Assembly (NCBI GenBank): GCA_903909435.1
Contig: CAIVVT010000247.1
Location: 1 to 52,482 of the forward strand
Length of the DNA stretch: 52,482 nucleotides
Reading direction: 5' to 3'
Source of the DNA: an uncultured Acidobacteriia bacterium
GTDB taxonomy: Bacteria > Acidobacteriota > Terriglobia > Bryobacterales > Bryobacteraceae
In this document: positions 6,876 to 12,646 of the stretch, piece after piece
Layout of the letters: each line of letters opens with the position of its first letter
Position numbering within the stretch: position 1 is the first letter of the stretch
Notes under the pieces: generated by a model
Told to the model about the DNA's origin: nothing
The model's database searches: none
What the model saw: the letters and a program-made list of their open reading frames with translations, nothing else
Made by a program: the position numbers and the translations under genes

Positions 6876-7132
6876 CGGTCGAGGCTTTCGAGCAGATCGG
6901 CGGCATCGCGCAGCGCCATGACAGCCGCGGCGCGGAGATGCGTCTGGCTAGTGGCGGAAGCAATCCGCACGGCCGCCCCGATGGTGCCGATCAGCATCGT
7001 CTCGGTATCGGGAAGGTGACGGAAGGCGGCCGCCGCTCCGACGAGGCAAGCCTCGGCGACCCGGTTTTCGCGCTCGATACGCCGCGCGACGAAGGGAAGG
7101 GTGATGACCTGACCGGTGACGGGGATGGGCAT
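6872..7132 (-). CDS. Small hypothetical protein, first gene of the leftward operon
   Basis: 86 residues. The ATG at 7132 is preferred (GGAGG, 5 nt upstream) over an ATG four codons earlier. The sequence is helical and hydrophobic in the middle (VAEACLVGAAAAFRHL, LIGTIGAAVRIASA). It is the promoter-proximal gene of the transcript started at 7164-7192. Function unknown. Confidence 0.7.
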   Translation of the reverse strand: MPIPVTGQVITLPFVARRIERENRVAEACLVGAAAAFRHLPDTETMLIGTIGAAVRIASATSQTHLRAAAVMALRDAADLLESLDR

Positions 7133-7163
7133 AAGGGCCTCCATCGAAAGGATGATGGAGGAG

Positions 7164-7192
7164 ATAACACCAAATTGGTGTGCCTAGGTCAA
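7164..7192 (-). promoter_or_regulatory. Leftward early promoter (pL-like)
   Basis: On the minus strand TTGACC (7192-7187), 17-bp spacer, TGTTAT (7169-7164). An ACACC-N5-GGTGT operator (7167-7181) covers the spacer and -10. It has the same hexamers, spacer and operator placement as the rightward promoter at 8379-8407. Confidence 0.85.
7167..7181. promoter_or_regulatory. Operator OL1
   Basis: ACACCAAATTGGTGT, a perfect inverted repeat (7+1+7) overlapping the -10 of the leftward promoter. Likely bound by the 7956 repressor and/or the 8414 Cro-like protein. Confidence 0.85.
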
Positions 7193-7200
7193 CAAGGAAA

Positions 7201-7215
7201 ACACCAAAACGGTGT
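7201..7215. promoter_or_regulatory. Operator OL2
   Basis: ACACCAAAACGGTGT, 34 bp from OL1, just upstream of the -35. The ACACC/GGTGT arms are intact. Confidence 0.8.
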
Positions 7216-7290
7216 ATTGAGGGCGGCGCGTCGCGGGCACCCACATGCGTTGCAGGGTTCTGGCTGTTCGGACAGCCGGCCGGGAGGCGA

Positions 7291-7503
7291 TTACTTTTTG
7301 GGGCGGCGGTTGATCAATTCGCTATCAATCACCCTGCGCGCCGCGCTTTGCTCGGTAAATCCCTTATTGGCCGCCGCCGCGAGAACGACGCCAATAATTA
7401 CGCAGCCCCAGGGCGAGGAGGGATTGAGCCAAAAATACACGGCAGTGCCGGCTATGGCACCCACGAGTACGGCCGAGATAGTGATAGTGTCACTTCTTTT
7501 AAT
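7291..7503 (-). CDS. Small two-helix membrane protein with probable AUU start
   Basis: 70 codons reading ATT-KRSDTITISAVLVGAIAG..., with two hydrophobic segments (about residues 7-22 and 30-44) and a basic C-terminus (NRRPKK). No ATG, GTG or TTG lies at a sensible N-terminus, but ATT at 7503 overlaps the upstream stop (ATTAA) and has GGAG 7 nt before it. Initiation at AUU by coupling is inferred. Together with the gene at 7499 it occupies the place of rexAB in lambda, between repressor and OL. Confidence 0.6.
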   Translation of the reverse strand: MKRSDTITISAVLVGAIAGTAVYFWLNPSSPWGCVIIGVVLAAAANKGFTEQSAARRVIDSELINRRPKK

Positions 7504-7903
7504 TTCGGGGCTCCGTCATCTTGAATATTGGTGGCGTGTACTTGTCGCAAGTGCCATCAATGTACTCGCTTGCTACATAGTAAATGTCTTTGTCATTAAT
7601 GGATAATGTCGAGACATCAACCCATCCAGTTCGGAGTGCAACTCTGCCGCGCTGGATCTCCTTGATCCCGACGGTCTTAGAAGCGGCCCCATATGGGCGC
7701 CCGCACCCCGCCTGCTGGAGAATGGCTCGGTTATAAGATTGATTGGTCAATTCCGCGTCGAAGCCAAACTCATGGTAAGCCTCTGCAGCTTGCTTTGGGC
7801 CGACGCACGCTATCGCGTTGTCTGTCTTGAAATGACATTCGGCCCATGCCGGTTTTACACAAAATGCAGCTAGCGCCACCCCAATTAATACGAATAAACG
7901 CAA
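7499..7903 (-). CDS. Secreted small protein in the immunity region
   Basis: 134 residues with a clear Sec signal peptide (MRLFVLIGVALAAFCVKPAWA, cleavage after AWA). The mature part carries four cysteines (C23, C33, C67, C118), possibly two disulphides. Its DNA is visibly more AT-rich than its neighbours, a sign of separate acquisition. It lies downstream of the repressor in the same direction and is probably expressed in the lysogen. A role in superinfection exclusion or lysogenic conversion is inferred from position only. Confidence 0.75.
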   Translation of the reverse strand: MRLFVLIGVALAAFCVKPAWAECHFKTDNAIACVGPKQAAEAYHEFGFDAELTNQSYNRAILQQAGCGRPYGAASKTVGIKEIQRGRVALRTGWVDVSTLSINDKDIYYVASEYIDGTCDKYTPPIFKMTEPRN

Positions 7904-7955
7904 GACTATATCCCCCTTAAATGCCGCCGTGTCCTAGGGAACATACCGGGACTTA

Positions 7956-8321
7956 TTAATCGCCGTTTCCCGTTTTTCGGCCTGATGCAAGTTTCGCCAT
8001 CGCATCAGCCGCTTTTAGGAAAGCATCCTGCTCCTCCGCCGTGAGTCCGCGGAAAAGACCAAGGACGGCCTGCGTGAGTCCGCGGAAAAGACCAAGGACG
8101 GCCTGTTCTTTCGGGGTCATTGGCGCGACCTCTCCAAGTATGAGCAGCGGGTCACATTCGAACGCTGCCGCAAACTTATTGAGCCAGTCGACGGTCATGC
8201 GCCGCTGTCCCTTTTCCAGCTTGTCGATCTGCTGCTGGCTTGTCGGGGGATTAAGGCGCGACCCGAGCTCGGCCTGACTCCAGCCGCGAATTTCGCGTAA
8301 TTGCTTGATTCGATTAGGCAT
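7956..8321 (-). CDS. CI-type repressor, XRE-family HTH
   Basis: 121 residues from ATG at 8321. Residues 1-60 are an XRE helix-turn-helix (IKQLREIRGWSQAELGSRL ... QQQIDKLEKGQRRM). A short helical tail follows. There is no LexA/S24 peptidase domain, so RecA-induced self-cleavage is not expected and induction should need another route, such as the antirepressor at 18546. An 11-residue segment (QAVLGLFRGLT) is tandemly duplicated at residues 85-106. Transcribed away from the divergent Cro-like gene, with two operators between them. Confidence 0.88.
   Translation of the reverse strand: MPNRIKQLREIRGWSQAELGSRLNPPTSQQQIDKLEKGQRRMTVDWLNKFAAAFECDPLLILGEVAPMTPKEQAVLGLFRGLTQAVLGLFRGLTAEEQDAFLKAADAMAKLASGRKTGNGD
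8041..8106. repeat. 33-bp tandem duplication inside the repressor gene
   Basis: Units 8041-8073 and 8074-8106 match at 32 of 33 bases and add eleven residues in frame. This looks recent. Confidence 0.9.
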
Positions 8322-8355
8322 CCTCAATTCTGACCAACCAAATGGCGCGCGTCTA

Positions 8356-8370
8356 ACACCAAAGGGGTGT
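8356..8370. promoter_or_regulatory. Operator OR (distal to cro)
   Basis: ACACCAAAGGGGTGT, between repressor and Cro-like gene, 34 bp from the next operator, the same spacing as OL1/OL2. Confidence 0.8.
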
Positions 8371-8378
8371 TTTGTAGC

Positions 8379-8407
8379 TTGACCGACGCACACCATTTTG
8401 GTGTTAT
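8379..8407 (+). promoter_or_regulatory. Rightward early promoter (pR-like)
   Basis: TTGACC (8379-8384), 17-bp spacer, TGTTAT (8402-8407), overlapped by an operator at 8390-8404. The next ATG is only 7 bp past the -10, so the predicted mRNA starts at or next to the start codon. Confidence 0.85.
8390..8404. promoter_or_regulatory. Operator OR (cro-proximal)
   Basis: ACACCATTTTGGTGT, covering the spacer and -10 of the rightward promoter. It has the same offset as OL1 in the leftward promoter. Confidence 0.85.
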
Positions 8408-8413
8408 ACCCCC

Positions 8414-8617
8414 ATGCAACTAATGGATTGGATCATAGCCGAAGGGCACAACATCGTGTGGGTGGCCGACCAGATCGGTCGCAGCTACGAGTGTGTCCGC
8501 CGGTATTGCAACGGCAGCCGCATCCCCCGAAAGGCAGACCTTCAGAAAATAGGCCGGCTGACGGATGGGAAGGTCGCCCCGAGCGATTTCTTCGGGCAGT
8601 CGGAGGAGGCAGCATGA
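8414..8617 (+). CDS. Cro-like HTH regulator
   Basis: 67 residues (MDWIIAEGHNIVWVADQIG ... ECVRRYCNGSRIPRKADLQKI) with a compact helix-turn-helix. It is divergent from the repressor and directly downstream of the rightward promoter. There is no Shine-Dalgarno sequence and almost no leader. An internal ATG three codons later would not change this. Expected to bind the ACACC-N5-GGTGT operators and favour lytic growth. Confidence 0.8.
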   Translation: MQLMDWIIAEGHNIVWVADQIGRSYECVRRYCNGSRIPRKADLQKIGRLTDGKVAPSDFFGQSEEAA

Positions 8618-8682
8618 CCGCCCGGAGTCTTCCCCGCATAGTCGAGCTTCTGCCCGACTCCAGTTTCGATGCGGCGAGCCGG

Positions 8683-8901
8683 TTATTTGAAGATCTTGCC
8701 CAAGTCCCTCTTGAGCTTCGCGAGCGCCTCCTCAGCCTGCTTAACGCCACGCCGGACCCCTTCCGAATTGAGGTCAATGGACGCACCGCAGCCGGGACAT
8801 TTCTCGTTGGCCTGCGTTTGATGCCGCAATTCGCCGATAGTCTTCGCGAGTTTGCGGCCGCAGCCCGGGCACGGGATTTCGATTTTTTCTTTGTCGAACA
8901 T
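8683..8901 (-). CDS. Zinc-ribbon protein A
   Basis: 72 residues with two CxxC knuckles (CPGCGRKL and CPGCGASI, residues 11-18 and 35-42) followed by a charged helix (EEALAKLKRDLGKIFK). Close paralogue of the gene at 9046. SD GGAGG before the ATG. It is encoded against the direction of cro. A long frame on the other strand is its shadow. Confidence 0.8.
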   Translation of the reverse strand: MFDKEKIEIPCPGCGRKLAKTIGELRHQTQANEKCPGCGASIDLNSEGVRRGVKQAEEALAKLKRDLGKIFK

Positions 8902-8977
8902 TCGAAGTCCTCCGCCGTGGAATGTGTAGCAACTCCCACGGTAATGGAGCGGGGGATGGGCGTCGAGCCCGTCCCCC
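8902..8977 (-). promoter_or_regulatory. Duplicated leader element, copy A (hairpins upstream of zinc-ribbon A)
   Basis: Contains an inverted repeat CCGTGG/CCACGG (8915-8920, 8936-8941) and an 11-bp hairpin (8951-8961 with 8967-8977, loop GTCGA). A similar block lies at 9694-9769. Read rightward, the hairpin is followed by TTTCTC and could end pR transcription, as tR1 does in lambda. Confidence 0.5.
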
Positions 8978-9045
8978 TTTCTCTTCGCCTGTCCGCCATG
9001 CCAGAAGTTATCGAACTTCCGGCGCTGCTCGCCGAGCTGGCAGCC

Positions 9046-9264
9046 CTACCGGAACAGGTCCTGGAACCGGCGCTTGAGATCGTCCAGCGTCTGCTCGGTG
9101 GCCTCGATGCCTTTCCGCAGCTCCTTCGTGTCGAGCCGGATCGCGGCGCCGCAGCCGGGACAGTCGAGCTGGTGATCGTCCTGGCGGGTGAGATCGCCGA
9201 GCCGCTGCGCGATCTTCTGGCCGCACTTCGGGCAGGGAATTTCAACCCCTTCGTTTTCGAACAT
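9046..9264 (-). CDS. Zinc-ribbon protein B
   Basis: 72 residues, colinear with zinc-ribbon A: CPKCGQKI and CPGCGAAI knuckles, then a charged helix (EQTLDDLKRRFQDLFR). SD GGAG at 9 nt. The pair probably arose by tandem duplication. Function unknown; zinc ribbons of this kind often contact nucleic acid or proteins. Confidence 0.8.
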   Translation of the reverse strand: MFENEGVEIPCPKCGQKIAQRLGDLTRQDDHQLDCPGCGAAIRLDTKELRKGIEATEQTLDDLKRRFQDLFR

Positions 9265-9302
9265 CGGTGGTTCTCCGATCGCGAGATCATGGGAGGCCTC
9301 GG

Positions 9303-9578
9303 ATGAATGACGCCGTCGCGCCCACCGTCGTTTCGGCGGCCTGGCTCAATTCTGTCCAAGAGGAATTGCTCGGCATTCTGGCCTCGGCTGGGGCTAATGT
9401 TTCGGCCGAGTCGCAGCGCCGCGTGGTTGCCGCGATTCAATCGCTTCTAAAAGCTGACGAATCACGGTGCCCCCGGCACCGCGGGCGACTTCAGGTCTGG
9501 CGCCGGCGAGCGCGCCGGACAAGAGCTTTGAGAGTTCGTTGTAATCGAGGGCGCCCTTGGCATGGAGGGCGTCGATGA
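9303..9578 (+). pseudogene. Tail-fibre domain fragment in the early region
   Basis: From the ATG at 9303 (GGAGG 6 nt before it), the first 50 codons read VVSAAWLNSVQEELLGIL and onward, matching residues 39-80 of the tail fibre at 38502 (VVSADWLNAIQDELLSIL). After about 9460 the frame is merely antisense to the gene at 9394 and shows no fibre similarity. Best read as a recombination remnant of a fibre gene; a small expressed protein cannot be excluded. Confidence 0.45.
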
Positions 9579-9693
9579 CCGCCCCAAACACCAGCTGCAC
9601 TCTCGCAAGTGCTTCCATCGCTGGCGCTATTTTGGCGCCCACCTGCTCATCCAGGTGTGCCTTCAGAAATTCCAACAGTTCGTCGGATTTCAT
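9394..9693 (-). CDS. Hypothetical helical protein
   Basis: 99 residues from ATG at 9693 (GGGAG, 7 nt upstream). Helical and amphipathic (DELLEFLKAHLDEQVGAKI, LARVQLVFGAVIDALHAKG) with a basic tail. Its 3' end overlaps the fibre fragment on the other strand, so the C-terminus may have been changed by that insertion. Family not recognised. Confidence 0.6.
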   Translation of the reverse strand: MKSDELLEFLKAHLDEQVGAKIAPAMEALARVQLVFGAVIDALHAKGALDYNELSKLLSGALAGARPEVARGAGGTVIRQLLEAIESRQPRGAATRPKH

Positions 9694-9769
9694 TCGAATC
9701 TCCCGCGTGGGTGGTGTTGCAGCTTCCACGATAGGAGAGGCGGGGCCGGGCGTCGAGCCCGGTCCCCGC
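9694..9769 (-). promoter_or_regulatory. Duplicated leader element, copy B
   Basis: CGTGG/CCACG inverted repeat (9706-9710, 9726-9730) plus a long GC hairpin (9740-9751 with 9757-9769, one bulge, the same GTCGA loop as copy A). It lies directly upstream of the gene at 9394. Rightward it is followed by a T-containing stretch. Confidence 0.5.
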
Positions 9770-9873
9770 ATGCTTTCTTTGTCATCATCGCCGGTTCCCC
9801 TCCGGTCTTCTTATGCCTCGAGTGTGGCAGGGCGCGCCGCGAGTGGAAACTTGAAGTTGCGGGAGAATTTCTA

Positions 9874-10365
9874 ATGGCCGCCCGCAAGCATTGCGAGAGC
9901 GCGTATCTAGCCCTCAAAGCCGCGGCGCGGCGCCTGATTGGCTCGGCCGGCGGCCTCGAGGCGGCAGCAAACGTCACCCGGGTCAGCAAAGCGTCATTGG
10001 GGTTCTATACCCAGCCGACCCACGATCAGCACATGCCGGCCGACGTGATCGCCGACCTCGAGGCAGACATCGGCGACCCGGTGATCACCCGCGAGCTCGC
10101 CCGCCTGTCGGGCTACGCCCTGGTGCCCGAGGGCACGGTGAAGAACAGCCAGCTCGTCGACCCGGCCCACATGGTCTCGAAGCTGGCGCGCGACCTCGGC
10201 GAGTTCGCCCAATCGGTCGAAGACATGGACGAAGACGGCGTCCGGGAAGCGCACGAAATCCGCCGTTGCCTCGAGGAGATGAACGATCTCCTCGACCGCG
10301 CCGCCAAATGTCGGGACGGCCTGTACGAACACCTGGTCGCCCTTCAACCAAAATCGAAGGCCTGA
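9874..10365 (+). CDS. CII-like phage regulatory protein
   Basis: 163 residues from ATG at 9874 (GGGAG, 8 nt upstream). The sequence AARRLIGSAGGLEAAANVTRVSK ... MPADVIADLEADIGDPVITREL resembles the DNA-binding region of CII/Cp76-like phage regulators common in alphaproteobacterial prophages. A charged helix follows (LARDLGEFAQSVEDMDEDG). It is placed as cII is in lambda, downstream of cro. The family call is from memory of similar proteins. Confidence 0.65.
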   Translation: MAARKHCESAYLALKAAARRLIGSAGGLEAAANVTRVSKASLGFYTQPTHDQHMPADVIADLEADIGDPVITRELARLSGYALVPEGTVKNSQLVDPAHMVSKLARDLGEFAQSVEDMDEDGVREAHEIRRCLEEMNDLLDRAAKCRDGLYEHLVALQPKSKA

Positions 10366-10499
10366 GCCGTGGCGATGCCACGCGCGACAGAATCGCCGGT
10401 CGCCCCAATGGCGGGGTCATCGGCCGATCCGGCTGCCGGGCGCCGGGCATCCCGCAAGGGTGCGAAGGCCGGATTCTTGGACGTTTCCTCCCTAACTGC

Positions 10500-10539
10500 G
10501 GCCGAGGTCCCGGGCAACCAGGTCCTCGGCCTCTTTTTT
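10500..10539 (+). terminator. Rho-independent terminator
   Basis: Stem GGCCGAGG (10500-10507) with CCTCGGCC (10524-10531), then TCTTTTTT. It lies in the 216-bp gap between the CII-like gene and the next gene. Confidence 0.8.
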
Positions 10540-10581
10540 GGAAGCGTCATCCCGGGACGCTTAGGGGAGGGGGCTATCAGT

Positions 10582-11391
10582 ATGAATGACTTTGGACCTC
10601 GGCCGGAGCTTACGTGGCTTCCGGTCAAGATGATGTCGGTCGATCCGACCTATCAGCGCACCATGGAAAGCCGCGTCAGCCAGCGGCAAATCGTTCAGAT
10701 CGTTGAGACGTTTCGCTGGGCATGCTTCGGCACCGTCCTGGCGGTGCCTCATGAAGATGGCTGGCGCATCATCGACGGCCAGCATCGCGTCGAGGCGGCC
10801 AAACGCCTGGGAATACCGACAGTCCCGGCCATCGTGGTGCCCGAAGCTTCGGTTGCCGAGCAAGCGCAAATCTTTCTGTCGACCAATCTTCTCCGCAGCA
10901 AGGTCAACCCCTACGCGCTGTTTCATGCCCGGATCGCCGCTGGTGAGCAGCTGGCGGTCGACACGAAAGACCTGTTAGACGAAGCCGGGCTCTGGGTCGC
11001 GCCTGGCAACGTCATGTGGAAAGACCTGAAGCCAGGGCAGACGCTGGCGCTCAAGACCATCGAGAATGCCGTGACGGCGGCCGACGCCCCATCGCGCGCT
11101 GCGGTGATCGCCGTCGGCCGCGCCTTCGAAGGAAAAAGGGGGGGGGCTACCGCGGTAACCCTTCAAGCGGCGATCCTTGTCGCGCGGGCATATCCGGATC
11201 GAGTCGATGCCATCCGGGACTGGCTCGCGCGCAAGACGCCCGAAGCCCTGAAAACTCAGTATCTGCCGAAAGACGGGGCGGTGATGCTGTCGCAGGCCAT
11301 CAGCCGCGCCATCACGAGCACCGCGCCAGCGGCCGCCGGCGCAGGCTCCATTCCGTTTCCGAGCCGCGACCGGCTCATGGGCGGCCGCTGA
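10582..11391 (+). CDS. ParB/Srx-fold nuclease-like protein
   Basis: 269 residues from ATG at 10582. Residues 1-95 have the ParB/sulfiredoxin fold: YQRTMESRVSQRQIVQIV, then IIDGQHRVEAAKRLGI, where the DGQHR box corresponds to the GERR box of ParB. The C-terminal part is helical. It starts the early gene cluster leading to primase and helicase. Such proteins occur in many phages and may act as nucleases, CTP-using binders or regulators; which applies here is unknown. Confidence 0.75.
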   Translation: MNDFGPRPELTWLPVKMMSVDPTYQRTMESRVSQRQIVQIVETFRWACFGTVLAVPHEDGWRIIDGQHRVEAAKRLGIPTVPAIVVPEASVAEQAQIFLSTNLLRSKVNPYALFHARIAAGEQLAVDTKDLLDEAGLWVAPGNVMWKDLKPGQTLALKTIENAVTAADAPSRAAVIAVGRAFEGKRGGATAVTLQAAILVARAYPDRVDAIRDWLARKTPEALKTQYLPKDGAVMLSQAISRAITSTAPAAAGAGSIPFPSRDRLMGGR

Positions 11392-11392
11392 A

Positions 11393-11623
11393 ATGCCCAT
11401 GATGCGCCGGACATGCTGGAAGCCAGGCTGTACAGCTCCGGCACTCTTTGGCCACGACGTTTCATTGCGTGGCGGGCAGGATGGGGCCTGGTCCTGCCTG
11501 ACGGATCTCTGGCCTGATTACTTCGCCGCAGAGGCGGCGGTGTTGCCCGCGTCGGCGCCGGCCGGGCGGCCAGCGGTCACCCTGCCGCCGTCGCCGGCCC
11601 TCAATCAGGGGCGTCTCCTATGA
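11393..11623 (+). CDS. Hypothetical protein with cysteines
   Basis: 76 residues, start 2 bp after the previous stop. The N-terminal CWKPGC pair and a later Cys (residue 35) could form a small metal site. The C-terminal third is proline/alanine-rich. It overlaps the next gene by ATGA. Confidence 0.6.
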   Translation: MPMMRRTCWKPGCTAPALFGHDVSLRGGQDGAWSCLTDLWPDYFAAEAAVLPASAPAGRPAVTLPPSPALNQGRLL

Positions 11624-11928
11624 TCGCCCCAAGCGTGGCCGAGCACGCTGCCCTGACCCGGGCCAAAAGCGACCCGGAAGACGCCCGCGTGATGGCTATC
11701 TGGACCGGCATCGAGGCCTGCAAGGTCAAGCAAGGGCCGGCCGGTCCTGAGGAATGCCCCTTCGGAACCGACGAGGCGGAACTGATCGCGGCGTTCCGGC
11801 GCGGTGTGGAGATGTGGCGGCGCCTGGATCAGAGAAAGGCACCCAGGTCGCCGATCCCGCCGGCCCGCGGCAGTTTCGTCATGCTGTCGGCGCCCCCCGA
11901 AGACGATGAGGAGGACGATGATGAGTAA
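11620..11928 (+). CDS. Hypothetical acidic-tailed protein
   Basis: 102 residues. The segment CPFGTDEAELIAAFRRGVEMWRR faintly recalls the ribosome-modulation-factor-like CPF..RxxWxxG pattern found in phage proteins. It ends in a run of Asp/Glu. Overlaps both neighbours by a few bases, so an operon member. Confidence 0.6.
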   Translation: MIAPSVAEHAALTRAKSDPEDARVMAIWTGIEACKVKQGPAGPEECPFGTDEAELIAAFRRGVEMWRRLDQRKAPRSPIPPARGSFVMLSAPPEDDEEDDDE

Positions 11929-12109
11929 CGTTTATCTCGTCGCGCATCGGCCGCGCCGCGGCTGGCGGCGCTCCCTGGCGCAAGGTCTGCGTCACCTCGG
12001 CGCCGTCCTATTCTGGATTTCCGGCGGACCAATGCTCGTCGGGCGGTGGCTGATGTGGGCCGCCGGCCGGGCCGCCGGCGTTGCTTACCGAATGGAGTGT
12101 GACCGGTGA
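11921..12109 (+). CDS. Small basic membrane-associated protein
   Basis: 62 residues. Arg-rich start (HRPRRGWRRSLAQGL), then a hydrophobic stretch (GAVLFWISGGPMLVGRWLMWAAG). Overlaps the upstream gene by 8 bp and the downstream gene by 4 bp (GTGA). Function unknown. Confidence 0.55.
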   Translation: MSNVYLVAHRPRRGWRRSLAQGLRHLGAVLFWISGGPMLVGRWLMWAAGRAAGVAYRMECDR

Positions 12110-12516
12110 TTGCCCGCGAGCGCTTGCCGGATCGGCGCTCCAACACCAGCCGCAATATCGAGTGGCACGGCAGTAAATGGACGGTCACCGTCGGGTGGAA
12201 CCATGCGGGTCGAGTCCAAGAGATCTTTCTCAAGGGCGCCAAGATGGGCACCCATATGGAGGTCGCGGCCGAGGACGATTGTTTCATCGTTTCTCGGCTT
12301 CTCCAGCGCGGTGAATCGATTTCCGATCTCTCCGCCAGCCTTCTGCTGCATCGGCCGTTGCGGGCTGAGGGGGATTGCGACACAGGGTCGGTGCTGCCTT
12401 CGCTGATTGCCGTCGCGATCGCCGCGGCGGCGAAAATCGAGGAAGAAGATGGGTCGGCCATGGCTCGGCTTCTCCTTTGCACCGCGCCGGCAGAGGAAGA
12501 CCGCGATGGGCACTGA
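12106..12516 (+). CDS. TSCPD / NrdJ-like domain protein
   Basis: 136 residues with a GTG start. NTSRNIEWHGSKWTVTVGW, then GRVQEIFLKGAKMGTHME, and a helical part with RLLQRGESISDL resemble the TSCPD domain found at the C-terminus of class II ribonucleotide reductases and as stand-alone proteins in alphaproteobacterial phages. No catalytic reductase part is present. A role in nucleotide metabolism is inferred only. Confidence 0.6.
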   Translation: MIARERLPDRRSNTSRNIEWHGSKWTVTVGWNHAGRVQEIFLKGAKMGTHMEVAAEDDCFIVSRLLQRGESISDLSASLLLHRPLRAEGDCDTGSVLPSLIAVAIAAAAKIEEEDGSAMARLLLCTAPAEEDRDGH

Positions 12517-12646
12517 GGGCCTCGACCAGCGCGACGTCGGCTGCATCGTCCTCGGCATTTTGCTGGGCGGCTCCTTGCTGGTGCTGCTCGGCTGCCTGGT
12601 CTGCCTTCTGTGCATGAACCGCCCCCCGCGAGGGCAGCGGCCATGA
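12506..12646 (+). CDS. Small membrane protein
   Basis: 46 residues: a polar start (MGTEGLDQRDVG), then one transmembrane segment (IVLGILLGGSLLVLLGCLVC), then a proline/arginine tail. It overlaps the upstream stop and the primase start, in keeping with the dense operon. Confidence 0.55.
   Translation: MGTEGLDQRDVGCIVLGILLGGSLLVLLGCLVCLLCMNRPPRGQRP

Noticed and set aside
8398..9306. 302-codon rightward frame over the zinc-ribbon genes
   Set aside because: The two minus-strand genes are paralogous, with CxxC pairs and ribosome sites; the rightward frame's self-similarity follows from theirs.
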